DNA of 64,000 nt, taken from positions 84,873 to 148,872 of the forward strand of contig DASVBS010000053.1 in assembly GCA_036375715.1 (NCBI GenBank). The letters are read 5' to 3'. Position numbers and translations under genes: made by a program. The notes below the pieces were generated by a model that saw only the letters and a program-made list of their open reading frames with translations, was not told where the DNA came from and made no database searches. Positions within the stretch are counted from its first letter, which is position 1. The number at the start of each line of letters is the position of its first letter. Positions 34,579-42,890 of the stretch are shown one piece after another. The DNA comes from Longimicrobiaceae bacterium (GTDB taxonomy: Bacteria; Gemmatimonadota; Gemmatimonadetes; Longimicrobiales; Longimicrobiaceae).

Positions 34579-35892
34579 TCAATCCCACCACCCGTGTAGA
34601 TGCCAGCTCCCGGTGAGCCCGTCGTGGTACAACCAGAGCAGCCGTCCATCGGCGGTGACGCAGCGGAAGTACTCGCGGGCAAAGGCCTCACCCGCGTAAC
34701 CGCCGGAGACCCGGTCGGGACCGGCGGCCTGGACGATCTCCACCCACTCCCTCCCCTCTCGATACTGAGTGGGGAGGTGATGGTCTCGCCGCGGTCGCGT
34801 GCGTACCTCCACTGCGCGCGGCGAAGGAAGGAGCTGCAACGCGAGCACAGGGGTCTCCGCGCTCGTCTCCTCCGCCGTCCTCATCCCGCTCGCCGCCACC
34901 TCCGCCGTCTCGCGCACCTGCCAGCGAGTGCGCGCCTCCGCCAGCGGGTGCTCGTTCCGCTCCACTTCCATGAAGTGGACCCCTAGCGTGTCCGTGAGAC
35001 GCGCCACCGCCTCCTCCACCGCGCCGGCGGTGGCGAAGCCGCGGTCGAAGAGGTCCCCCTGGGTTGCCGAGATCGGCTCCTCCCCCACCGATTCCAGCAG
35101 GACCCCGGTGACGGTATCGGGGAGGGAGATGCGCTCCAGCTCGTCGCGGATGCGATCGAGCCAGGGGCCGCGCTGCGCCGTGGGGCGGGAGCAGCGTAGC
35201 TCCCGCCGCAGTACCGATCCGCTGCCGAGGAAGAGCGAGAGCCGGAGTGCGCGGGCACGCTCACCCCGCACCCGCAGCGTTTCACAGACGGCCTGGAGCA
35301 GGGCGTTGGCAGTGAAGAGGAGACGCCCGGCCTCCGTCACCTGGTAATCGAGGAACTCGATCGAGGCGTGCGGCCGCTCCGGGGGAATGGGCCGGAAGAG
35401 AAGACGCGAGTCGTCCGCCCGCGCGAGCTTCCAGAGCCGCACCCCCTCCGGACCCAAACGCACTTCCACCGCCTCGCGTGTCAGTGCCGCCAGCTCGCCG
35501 CAACGCTCCAGCCCGACCCCTTCCAGGAGCGGCAGCAGGATCGGATCGGGGCCAAGCAGATGGAGAGGGAGAGGCGCAAGGAAGCGCCGCGCCGCCCCCG
35601 CGTCGACCACGGTGAGAGAGCTCTCGCCGGTGCGGGCGGCCAGCTCAGCGGCGATCGGCACCGCGGAGATGCCGGCGTGGGCTTCGCCTCTCTCCTCCCG
35701 GTCGAGGAGGGCGAGCAGCCGGTGCGCCAGGCGAGGGGCATCCATCCCCCGGCCATCGGCCCAGATCACCCCGCGGCTCTCCTCCAGGGCCACCCGGGGC
35801 GCCTCCGTCAGCAGGGATCGGGCGATCTCAGCGAGCGGCACCTCGCCGATCGACCAGCGAGGGCTCCAGAGACAGACGTAACGCATGGGCAT
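34579..35892 (-). CDS. imuB: ImuB, inactive Y-family polymerase-like mutasome protein
   Basis: 437 residues. Hub of the ImuA-ImuB-DnaE2 mutasome that connects the polymerase to the beta clamp. The Y-family fold is recognisable (MRYVCLWSPRWSIGEVPL, GISAVPIAAELAARTGESSL, LHLLGPDPILLPLLEGVGLERCGEL in outline, the helix-hairpin-helix before the little finger), but the acidic catalytic residues of active Y polymerases are not at the expected places, as is normal for ImuB. It is a little shorter than many family members (about 500). A C-terminal tail with WHLHGWWD closes it. The gene starts 65 bases inside the end of imuA, so translation is coupled. Confidence 0.9.
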   Translation of the reverse strand: MPMRYVCLWSPRWSIGEVPLAEIARSLLTEAPRVALEESRGVIWADGRGMDAPRLAHRLLALLDREERGEAHAGISAVPIAAELAARTGESSLTVVDAGAARRFLAPLPLHLLGPDPILLPLLEGVGLERCGELAALTREAVEVRLGPEGVRLWKLARADDSRLLFRPIPPERPHASIEFLDYQVTEAGRLLFTANALLQAVCETLRVRGERARALRLSLFLGSGSVLRRELRCSRPTAQRGPWLDRIRDELERISLPDTVTGVLLESVGEEPISATQGDLFDRGFATAGAVEEAVARLTDTLGVHFMEVERNEHPLAEARTRWQVRETAEVAASGMRTAEETSAETPVLALQLLPSPRAVEVRTRPRRDHHLPTQYREGREWVEIVQAAGPDRVSGGYAGEAFAREYFRCVTADGRLLWLYHDGLTGSWHLHGWWD

Positions 35893-36517
35893 GAACAGGC
35901 AGGACCAGCTCCAGCTCTCGGCTCCACCCCAGGGCGGAAGCCTGGACCCGCACGGTGACGGCGGCGAGCCGCACCGGCTCGCCCAGGTGATTGCATCTCC
36001 ACCGCAGCCCTCCCGGGACCAGCGTGGAATGGAAGCGGATCGCGGCCATGTGCGTCTCGCGGGAGAGCTCCACCAGCGCCGTTCCCCCCTCGCGCACGCA
36101 GCGCGTCAGACGGACCCGCGCGCTTCCCCGGCTGGTCGCCCCCGCCAGCACCACCAGGGCGAATCCGCCGGAGCGCACCAGCTCCTCTGCGCAGACCAGT
36201 GCGCTGATGGGGTTCTCCGGCCGCACCAGCACCGCGCCCGTGTGAGGGATCTCCCCCGAGACCGTTCCCAGGGCGTCGATCCAGGCGGCGCGCTCCCCTC
36301 GCTCCCGCGCCGCCGCACAGGCGCGCCGCAGCACCGCACCCGCACCCACTCCCGGCTCCCAGACACAGAGCCGCCCCCTGGGCAACCCGCCGTTCGGTAG
36401 CGCCGCATCCAGCGTCGCCAGACCGGTGGGCACCCCCGGAGTCGTCTGGTATACGGAAGGGACCGCGCTCGGGAAGCGCTGTTCGATGACCCCGCGGAGG
36501 GCGGCGACCTGCGACAT
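35828..36517 (-). CDS. imuA: ImuA, RecA-like mutasome protein
   Basis: 229 residues from ATG 36517 (MSQVAALRGVIEQRFPSA). RecA-fold protein that partners ImuB and controls mutasome activity. The LDAALPNGGLPRGRLCVWE segment corresponds to the strand before the P-loop, and the P-loop region itself is degenerate (PGVGAGAVLR, lacking the GKT/S). FALVVLAGA marks the Walker B strand. The C-terminal stretch has ELSRETHMAAIRFHSTLVPGG. An in-frame extension to 36610 is possible but passes through a hairpin and promoter-like sequence, so I reject it. First gene of the leftward imuA-imuB-dnaE2 operon, facing away from the ligase-helicase operon. Confidence 0.85.
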   Translation of the reverse strand: MSQVAALRGVIEQRFPSAVPSVYQTTPGVPTGLATLDAALPNGGLPRGRLCVWEPGVGAGAVLRRACAAARERGERAAWIDALGTVSGEIPHTGAVLVRPENPISALVCAEELVRSGGFALVVLAGATSRGSARVRLTRCVREGGTALVELSRETHMAAIRFHSTLVPGGLRWRCNHLGEPVRLAAVTVRVQASALGWSRELELVLPVHAHALRLSLEPSLVDRRGAAR

Positions 36518-36550
36518 CGGTGGAAGAACCTCAACCGTTGGGGACAGCGA

Positions 36551-36572
36551 AGGCTCCCGCGGGGGGGAGCCT
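36551..36572 (-). promoter_or_regulatory. GC hairpin in the imuA leader
   Basis: AGGCTCCC/GGGAGCCT, an 8-bp perfect stem with a 6-base loop, lies 34 bases before the imuA start and would form in its 5' untranslated RNA. It has no U-tract, so it is more likely a leader structure than a terminator. Confidence 0.4.
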
Positions 36573-36582
36573 CGCCCACACA

Positions 36583-36610
36583 CATTAACCCGAATAAAAA
36601 CCGAAAGCAA
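36583..36610 (-). promoter_or_regulatory. Possible promoter of imuA-imuB-dnaE2
   Basis: On the minus strand TTGCTT (36610-36605) and TTAATG (36588-36583) with a 16-base spacer form the only AT-rich, promoter-like stretch before imuA. I see no LexA box of the types I know (GAAC-N4-GTTC or GTTC-N7-GTTC), so SOS control is not shown by the sequence. Confidence 0.35.
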
Positions 36611-36630
36611 GCTCCGCGCCGTAGGGATGA

Positions 36631-36844
36631 ACCGCGGAGGGCACAGAGGAAAACACGGAGGTCACAGAGGAAGGTCGGAGAATCGATTTGTTTGGCTAGA
36701 GATCCCGACCGGTCAGAGAAGACCGCACCTTACCACAGTCGGGAAACGTAAGCTCAGGTGAGAAGTAAGATTCTGGCTGGGGCTTCCTCTGTGCCTCTCT
36801 GTTTTCTCTGTGGTTGCTCTGTGGTTGCTTGGAACTCTGCGGTT
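36631..36844. repeat. Inverted-repeat element built of CACAGAGG-type units
   Basis: The left arm (36631-36674) is a chain of short purine-rich repeats (CACAGAGGAA, ACACGGAGG, CACAGAGGAAGG). The right arm (36783-36844) is its imperfect reverse complement (CTTCCTCTGTG, TTTTCTCTGTGG, CTCTGTGG, ending CTGCGGTT). About 108 bases of unique sequence lie between. The arms could pair over more than 40 bases with small bulges. It fills most of the 385-base gap between imuA and the exonuclease gene, which holds no other gene. It resembles the elements at 42677 and 51104 in design but not in sequence. Confidence 0.65.
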
Positions 36845-36902
36845 GATCCCTGGGAACTCGCGCCTCCGACGTGGTTCAGCGGTTGCAAGAACTCCGAAAC
36901 CC

Positions 36903-37955
36903 ATGCTCCTCCGCGTCACCGACCAGGGCCTCTACTGCGAGGCGGGCGACTTCTACATCGATCCGTGGGAAGCGGTCGACCGGGCGGTCATCACCCACGC
37001 CCACGGGGACCACGCCCGCTGGGGCTCGCGCCTCTACCTCGCCGCGCGGGAGGGAGAGCGCGTCCTGCGCACCCGCCTGGGGGACGACGCCCCCATCCGC
37101 ACCCTCCCGTACGGCGAGACGATCGAAAGGAACGGGGTGCGGATCTCCCTCCATCCCGCGGGACACATCCTCGGCTCCGCTCAGGTGCGCATCGAGTATC
37201 GCGGGGAGGTCTGGGTGGTGAGCGGTGATTACAAGACGGAGCCGGACCCGACCTGTACCCCCTTCGAGCCGATTCGCTGTCACACCTTCGTCACCGAGTC
37301 GACCTTCGGCCTCCCCATCTATCGCTGGGCTCCCCAGGCGAAGACCTTCGCCGAGATCCGCGCCTGGTGGCGCCAGAACCGCGCGGAGGGGCGCGCCTGT
37401 GTCCTGCTCGCCTACGCCCTGGGCAAAGCCCAGCGCCTCCTGGCCGGCCTCGCCGACGCGGGGATCGGCCCCATCTACACGCACGGGGCGGTCGAGCGCC
37501 TCAACCAGGCCTACCGGGAGAGCGGCATCCCCCTCCCGCACACCACGTACGCACTCCGTCGAGCGCGCGGAGAGTCCTGGGCGGGGGCGCTCATCGTCGC
37601 CCCTCCCTCCGCGCTCGGCTCTCCCTGGCTCCGGCGATTCGGCTCCCCCTCCACCGCCTTCGCCTCGGGGTGGATGCGCATCCGCGGGGCGCGTCGGCGC
37701 CGCGCCCTCGACCGCGGCTTCACCCTGTCTGACCACGTCGACTGGCCTTCGCTTTTGCGGGCGATCGAGGCCACCGGCGCGGAACGGGTCTGGGTCACCC
37801 ACGGCTATCGTGAGCCGGTCGTACGCTGGCTGCGCGAGCAGGGGCTGGAGGCGGAGGCGGTCGCCAGCCGCTGGGAGGGAGAGCTGGACACCGAGTCCTC
37901 CGCCGCGCCCGGCGTGGACGACGAGGCCGAAGCGAGCGCGGAGACCGAGGAATGA
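36903..37955 (+). CDS. Ligase-associated DNA exonuclease (metallo-beta-lactamase/beta-CASP)
   Basis: 350 residues. Nuclease of the four-gene ligase-associated DNA repair operon, from the SNM1/Artemis-like metallo-beta-lactamase group. The zinc motif THAHGDHARW is at about residues 29-38; further ligands are in HPAGHILGSAQV (about 82-93), VVSGDYKTEPDP and TLSDHVDW near residue 275; CHTFVTESTFGLPIYRW marks the beta-CASP entry. ATG 36903 is chosen because the frame upstream runs through the repeat element. The last 25 residues are acidic and low complexity (DEAEASAETEE). The stop overlaps the ligase start by four bases. Confidence 0.92.
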   Translation: MLLRVTDQGLYCEAGDFYIDPWEAVDRAVITHAHGDHARWGSRLYLAAREGERVLRTRLGDDAPIRTLPYGETIERNGVRISLHPAGHILGSAQVRIEYRGEVWVVSGDYKTEPDPTCTPFEPIRCHTFVTESTFGLPIYRWAPQAKTFAEIRAWWRQNRAEGRACVLLAYALGKAQRLLAGLADAGIGPIYTHGAVERLNQAYRESGIPLPHTTYALRRARGESWAGALIVAPPSALGSPWLRRFGSPSTAFASGWMRIRGARRRRALDRGFTLSDHVDWPSLLRAIEATGAERVWVTHGYREPVVRWLREQGLEAEAVASRWEGELDTESSAAPGVDDEAEASAETEE

Positions 37956-39547
37956 AGCGCTTCGCGCGTCTCTACGCGGAGCTGGACGCCACCACGCGGA
38001 CGAACGCTAAGGTGGCGTCCATGGTCGAGTACTTCTCCGAGGCCGATCCGGCGGACGCGGCGTGGGCCGTCCACTTCCTCTGCGGCAACCGCCCCAAGCG
38101 CCTCATCCCGGTGCGGCGGCTAGCGGCCTGGGCGATGGAGGCGGCAGCGATCCCTGACTGGCTCTTCGAGGAGGGCTACCACGCCGTGGGCGACCTGGCG
38201 GAGACGATCGCCCTCCTCCTCCCGGATCCCGATCCGGCGGCGGCCGTCGACCTCCCCCTGCACCACTGGGTCGAGCAGCGCCTCCTCCCGCTGGCCGGTG
38301 AGGATGAAGAGACGCAGCGGGCGGTCATCCTCGACGCGTGGAGCACGCTGGGGGCGATGGAGCGCTTCGTCTGGAACAAGCTGATCACCGGCGCGTTCCG
38401 CGTGGGAGTCTCGCAGAGCCTGGTGATCCGCGCGCTGGCCAGCGCCGGCAACGCCGACGAGCCGGCGGTGGCCCACCGCCTGATGGGCCGCTGGGAGCCG
38501 ACCGCCGAGGCCTTCCGCGGCCTTCTCTCGGCCGAGGCGGGGGATACCGACCTCTCCCGCCCGTACCCCTTCTTCCTGGCCTATGCGCTGGAGGGTGAGG
38601 TGGAGGCTCTGGGCGCCGCCGCGGACTGGCAAATCGAATGGAAGTGGGATGGAATCCGCGCCCAGCTCATCCGGCGCGCCGGGAGCACCTACATCTGGTC
38701 GCGCGGGGAGGAGCTGGTCACCGATCGCTTCCCCGAACTGGCCGAGGCGGCGGCGCTCCTCCCGGAGGGCACGGTACTCGACGGAGAGATCCTGCCCTGG
38801 GCGGACGGCTCGCCGCTCCCTTTTGCCCGGCTCCAGCGCCGCATCGGGCGCAAGAAGCTGGGACCGAAGATCCTCTCCGAGATACCGGTGGTGCTGGTCG
38901 CCTATGACCTGCTGGAACAGGGCGGAATCGACCTGCGGGATCGCCCCCTGGCCGAGCGCCGCGACCGCCTCGTGCACCTGCTGAACAGCGCCGCGCTCGC
39001 TCGTCGCTTCCGGCTCTCCCCCGTGGTGGAGGCCAGCGATTGGGAGGAGGTCCGAGCGGCGTATTCACGTGCCCGCGAGCGCTCCGCCGAGGGTCTGATG
39101 CTGAAGCGACGCGACAGCGCCTACGGGGTGGGCCGTCGCCGGGGGTCCTGGTGGAAGTGGAAGGTGGAGCCCTTCACCGTAGACGCGGTCATGATCTACG
39201 CCCAGCCGGGTCACGGACGGCGCGCTTCGCTCTTCACCGACTACACCTTCGCCGTCTGGCACGAAGGGGAGCTCGTTCCCTTTGCCAAAGCCTACTCGGG
39301 CCTGACCGACGCGGAGATCCGTCGGCTGGACAGCTGGATCCGACGCCATACGGTGGAACGTTACGGACCCGTGCGCGCGGTAGTCCCCGAGCAGGTGTTC
39401 GAGCTCGCCTTCGAGGGGATCCAGCCTTCGCCGCGACATCGCTCAGGGGTGGCGGTGCGCTTCCCCCGCATCGCGCGCTGGCGCACGGACAAACCGGCCG
39501 CCGAGGCAGATACGCTGGAGACCCTGTGGGAGTTGATGGGGAGATGA
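37952..39547 (+). CDS. ATP-dependent DNA ligase of the exo-ligase-helicase-PdeM operon
   Basis: 531 residues. Seals nicks using ATP. Domains: N-terminal DNA-binding domain (about 1-200, with FLCGNRPKRLIPVRRL and FVWNKLITGAFRVGVSQSLV), adenylation domain with the active Lys in IEWKWDGIRAQL (about residue 230) and the motifs VLDGEILPW, EGLMLKRRDSAYGVGRR and WWKWK, and a C-terminal OB fold (FEGIQPSPRHRSGVAVRFPRI). This is a separate enzyme from LigD, with no polymerase or phosphoesterase parts, and is typical of the operon it sits in. Starts and stops overlap both neighbours by four bases (ATGA), so all four proteins are produced together. Confidence 0.93.
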   Translation: MKRFARLYAELDATTRTNAKVASMVEYFSEADPADAAWAVHFLCGNRPKRLIPVRRLAAWAMEAAAIPDWLFEEGYHAVGDLAETIALLLPDPDPAAAVDLPLHHWVEQRLLPLAGEDEETQRAVILDAWSTLGAMERFVWNKLITGAFRVGVSQSLVIRALASAGNADEPAVAHRLMGRWEPTAEAFRGLLSAEAGDTDLSRPYPFFLAYALEGEVEALGAAADWQIEWKWDGIRAQLIRRAGSTYIWSRGEELVTDRFPELAEAAALLPEGTVLDGEILPWADGSPLPFARLQRRIGRKKLGPKILSEIPVVLVAYDLLEQGGIDLRDRPLAERRDRLVHLLNSAALARRFRLSPVVEASDWEEVRAAYSRARERSAEGLMLKRRDSAYGVGRRRGSWWKWKVEPFTVDAVMIYAQPGHGRRASLFTDYTFAVWHEGELVPFAKAYSGLTDAEIRRLDSWIRRHTVERYGPVRAVVPEQVFELAFEGIQPSPRHRSGVAVRFPRIARWRTDKPAAEADTLETLWELMGR

Positions 39548-42021
39548 CGCGCTCCGATCCCATCCTTCGCACCGACCGCTGGTTCGCGTCCCTCGGCCGG
39601 CGGCCATTCGATTACCAGCGCGAAGTCTGGTCCGCCTACCGGGCGGGCGAGAGTGGCCTGGTGCACGCCGCCACGGGAACGGGGAAGACGCTGGCGGCCT
39701 GGATCGGCCCGCTGCTCGAATGGATGGAGGAGACGGCGGGAACGGCCGCCCCGCGCAGACGAGGGCGTGCCGGCGCTCCCCCGCTCCGCGTCCTGTGGAT
39801 CACGCCACTCCGCGCGCTCGCCACCGATACCGCCGAAGCGCTCCAGCGGCCGCTGATCGACCTCGGGATCCCCTGGACGCTCGAGACCCGCACGGGAGAC
39901 ACCCCCGAGAGCGTTCGCGCGCGGCAGCGACAACGCCTGCCTACCGCTCTGGTCACCACCCCCGAGAGCCTCTCCCTTCTCCTCTCATGGGAGGACTCGG
40001 GTCTCCTCTTTCCCGAGCTGCGGCTGGTGGTGGTGGACGAATGGCACGAGCTCATGGGAACGAAGCGCGGGGTGCTGCTCGAGCTCGCCCTCGCCCGCCT
40101 GCGGGCCGTACAGCCGGAGCTGCGCACGTGGGGCCTGTCCGCCACCATCGGCAATCTGGACGAGGCGGCCGGAACGCTGCTCGGCGCGTATACCCGTCGG
40201 CCGTGGCGGATCGTCCGCGGAGTCGACCCCAAGGAGGTCGTGGTCGACAGCCTCATCCCGCCGACGATCGATCGCTTTCCCTGGGCCGGACACCTGGGAA
40301 CCCAGATGCTCCCTCAGGTGCTCGAGGCGATCGAGGAGGGTGAGACCGCGATCGTCTTCACCAACACCCGCTCACAGACGGAGATCTGGTATCAGGCGAT
40401 CCTCGCCGCGCGGCCGCAGTGGGCTGGCGTGATTGCGCTGCATCACGGCTCGCTGGAGCGCAAGACACGCGATTGGGTCGAGGACGGGCTGCGGCGAGGC
40501 ACTCTCCGCTGCGTGGTGGCGACCTCCAGCCTCGATCTGGGCGTCGACTTCTCTCCGGTCGATCGAGTGCTCCAGATAGGGAGCCCCAAGGGGATCGCAC
40601 GTCTGCTGCAGCGCGCCGGACGCAGCGGCCATCGACCGGGGGCGGTGAGTCGTGTCACCTGCGTTCCTACCATGGCGCTGGAGTTGATCGAGGTCGCCGC
40701 CGCCCGGGACGGAATCGAGTCCGGGGCCGTGGAGTCGCGGCTGCCGGTGGAACGGCCGCTGGACGTGCTGGTGCAGCACCTCGTGACGGTGGCGCTGGGC
40801 GGCGGCTTCCGGCGCGACGAGATGCTGGCCGAGGTGCGGACTACCCACGCCTACGCGGACTTGCGGGATGACGAGTGGCAGTGGGCGCTGGACTTCATCA
40901 CCCGTGGGGGCGCGGCGCTGCAGGCGTACCCCGAGTACTCCCGGGTGGTGGAGCGCGACGGACGTTTCGTGGTGGAGGACCGGCAGGTGGCGCGACGGCA
41001 CCGGATGGCGATCGGGACCATCGTCGCGGATGCGCACATCACGGTGCAGTACCTCAAAGGACCGCGTCTGGGCACGGTGGAAGAGTCCTTCATCGCGCGC
41101 CTCAAGCCGGGTGACCGCTTCATCTTCTCCGGCAAGGCGCTGGAGTTCGTGCGGGTGCGAGACATGAAGGCCTGGGTGCGGCGAGCACCCAGCAGCAAAG
41201 GAGCCATTCCGCGGTGGATGGGAAGCCGACTTCCCCTCTCCGCCGACCTTGCGGCCCTCCTCCGCGAGCGACTGGAGGAAGCGGCGCGGGGCATCTATCG
41301 CGGTGCCGAGATGGAGGCGATTCGGCCGCTACTCGAGATCCAGGGGCGGTGGTCCCGCATCCCGCGCGCCGACCAGTTCCTGATCGAGCGGGTGCGCTCG
41401 CGGGAGGGGCATCACCTCTACTTCTTCCCCGTCGAGGGCCGCCTGGTGCACGAAGGAATGGCGGCCCTCTTCGCCTACCGGATCTCGCGGCTGAAGCCGA
41501 TCACCTTCACGCTGGCCGCCAACGACTGGGGCTTCGAGCTTCTCTCACCCGAACCGGCACCACTGGGGGAAGCGCTGGAGAAGGGTCTGCTGAGTCCCCA
41601 CAACCTGTTCGAAGACGTGCCCGCCTCCCTCAACGCCACGGAGATGGCCAGACGGCAGTTCCGGGAGATCGCCCGGGTGGCCGGGCTCGTCTTCGCCGGC
41701 TATCCCGGAGCGCCCAAGAGCGCGCGGCAGCTCCAGGCCTCCAGCGGTCTCTTCTTCGACGTCTTCCAGCGCTACGACCCCGAGAATCTGTTGCTGTCCC
41801 AGGCGCACCGAGAGGTACTGGAGCGTCAGCTCGAGAGCAGTCGGCTGGGCCGCGCCCTGGAGCGGCTTTCCCACGCCGAGGTGATCGTGACCGAGCCGCG
41901 ACGCACGCCCCCGCTGGCCTTTCCCCTCCTGGTCGACCGCACCCGGGAACGGGTTTCCTCCGAATCGCTCGGCGATCGCATCCGGCGGATGCAGCTGGCC
42001 CTGGAGCGGGAGGCGGGATGA
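39544..42021 (+). CDS. Ligase-associated Lhr-type DEXH helicase
   Basis: 825 residues. Superfamily 2 3'-5' helicase of the Lhr-core type, expected to unwind DNA or DNA-RNA hybrids for the operon's nuclease and ligase. Q-region FDYQREVWSAY, Walker A HAATGTGKTLAAW (about residues 38-50), motif II VVDEWHELMG (DEWH, about 163), motif III GLSATIGNLDEA, motif V LDLGVDFSPVDRVLQ and motif VI LLQRAGRSGHRPG. A winged helix follows, then the Lhr C-terminal core domain (from about 520), including NDWGFELLSPEP and AGYPGAPKSARQLQASSG. Much shorter than full-length E. coli Lhr (over 1,500), as is usual for this operon's version. Its stop overlaps the pdeM start by four bases. Confidence 0.94.
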   Translation: MTRSDPILRTDRWFASLGRRPFDYQREVWSAYRAGESGLVHAATGTGKTLAAWIGPLLEWMEETAGTAAPRRRGRAGAPPLRVLWITPLRALATDTAEALQRPLIDLGIPWTLETRTGDTPESVRARQRQRLPTALVTTPESLSLLLSWEDSGLLFPELRLVVVDEWHELMGTKRGVLLELALARLRAVQPELRTWGLSATIGNLDEAAGTLLGAYTRRPWRIVRGVDPKEVVVDSLIPPTIDRFPWAGHLGTQMLPQVLEAIEEGETAIVFTNTRSQTEIWYQAILAARPQWAGVIALHHGSLERKTRDWVEDGLRRGTLRCVVATSSLDLGVDFSPVDRVLQIGSPKGIARLLQRAGRSGHRPGAVSRVTCVPTMALELIEVAAARDGIESGAVESRLPVERPLDVLVQHLVTVALGGGFRRDEMLAEVRTTHAYADLRDDEWQWALDFITRGGAALQAYPEYSRVVERDGRFVVEDRQVARRHRMAIGTIVADAHITVQYLKGPRLGTVEESFIARLKPGDRFIFSGKALEFVRVRDMKAWVRRAPSSKGAIPRWMGSRLPLSADLAALLRERLEEAARGIYRGAEMEAIRPLLEIQGRWSRIPRADQFLIERVRSREGHHLYFFPVEGRLVHEGMAALFAYRISRLKPITFTLAANDWGFELLSPEPAPLGEALEKGLLSPHNLFEDVPASLNATEMARRQFREIARVAGLVFAGYPGAPKSARQLQASSGLFFDVFQRYDPENLLLSQAHREVLERQLESSRLGRALERLSHAEVIVTEPRRTPPLAFPLLVDRTRERVSSESLGDRIRRMQLALEREAG

Positions 42022-42683
42022 CGCGCGACCGTGTCGCTCGCCTCGAGCTCGCGGGCGAGGTGCTGTGGCTGCTCCCCGAGCGAGTGGCTTACTGGGAGCG
42101 GCGCCGGACCCTGCTGCTCGCCGATGCCCACTGGGGGAAGGCCGCGGCATTTCGCGCCGGGGGGATCCCGGTGCCGGGCGGAACCACCGGTGAGGGTCTG
42201 CGACGACTGACCGGGGCGGTCGGGGAGAGCGGCGCGACGCGCATTCTCTTTCTCGGTGACTTCCTGCACGCGCGAAGCGGTCGGGCCCCGGCCACGCTCG
42301 CGACGCTGCAGCGCTGGCGCGAACGGCACCCGGAGCTCGAGCTGATCCTGATCCGGGGAAACCACGACCGCGCCGCGGGGGACCCGCCCCCGGAGCTGGG
42401 CATCGAGTGTGTGAACGAGCCGGTGGAGGAGGGGCCGTTCCTGCTCGCCCATCATCCTGCAGCGGGAGACGGGCTCTACGGGCTCGCGGGGCACGTGCAC
42501 CCCGTGGTCCGCCTGATCGGGCCCGCCCGCCAGCGTCAGCGACTCACCTGCTTCTGGTTCGGCCCGCATGGCGGAATCCTCCCCGCCTTCGGCGACTTCA
42601 CCGGCGGCGGAGACATCCGCCCCGCGCCCGGCGACCGCGTCTTTGTTGTTGCAGGCGGGAAAGTGGTGGAGGTCTCGGGATGA
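42018..42683 (+). CDS. pdeM: Ligase-associated DNA damage response endonuclease PdeM
   Basis: 221 residues. Metallophosphoesterase with the expected metal ligands: LADAHWGKAAAF, FLGDFLHARSG, IRGNHDRAAG, LAHHPAAG and GLAGHVHPVVRL. Last member of the exonuclease-ligase-helicase-PdeM operon; family members are thought to nick or process damaged DNA ends. The stop codon TGA (42681-42683) lies inside the left arm of a palindromic repeat element, so the element either inserted at, or doubles as, the transcript end of the operon. Confidence 0.92.
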   Translation: MTRDRVARLELAGEVLWLLPERVAYWERRRTLLLADAHWGKAAAFRAGGIPVPGGTTGEGLRRLTGAVGESGATRILFLGDFLHARSGRAPATLATLQRWRERHPELELILIRGNHDRAAGDPPPELGIECVNEPVEEGPFLLAHHPAAGDGLYGLAGHVHPVVRLIGPARQRQRLTCFWFGPHGGILPAFGDFTGGGDIRPAPGDRVFVVAGGKVVEVSG

Positions 42684-42830
42684 ATTACGAATTACGAATT
42701 ACTGTGCCCTGGCCCCCGACCCCCCCTCCTGAGCGGCGAAGGACTTCGCTGAATACCAGCGCCTGCGAGGGATGCTTCGTTTCGCCCAGGATGGCAACAC
42801 ACGCGTAATTCGTAATTCGTAATTCATCCC
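42677..42830. repeat. 154-bp element with perfect 26-bp terminal inverted repeats of ATTACGA units
   Basis: The left terminus 42677-42702 (GGGATGAATTACGAATTACG...) and the right terminus 42805-42830 are perfect reverse complements over 26 bases and contain three tandem copies of AATTACG. The 102-base core is GC-rich, has no convincing reading frame, and contains a C-rich tract near 42710-42726. The sharp ends, exact palindromy and AT-rich arms look like a non-autonomous repeat rather than an ordinary terminator. It overlaps the pdeM stop codon. Confidence 0.75.
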
Positions 42831-42856
42831 GGCCTCCCGAACAGATCACGAACCCG

Positions 42857-42884
42857 TTGACTCCCCGAAATCCCGTATTAGAGT
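42857..42884 (+). promoter_or_regulatory. Sigma-70-like promoter ahead of the candidate RNA
   Basis: TTGACT (42857-42862), 16 bases, TAGAGT (42879-42884). The -35 box is one base off consensus and the -10 box has the key T1, A4 and T6. Transcription would begin near 42891, where the folded region starts; there is no start codon with a sensible frame behind it. Confidence 0.5.
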
Positions 42885-42890
42885 GGGGTT

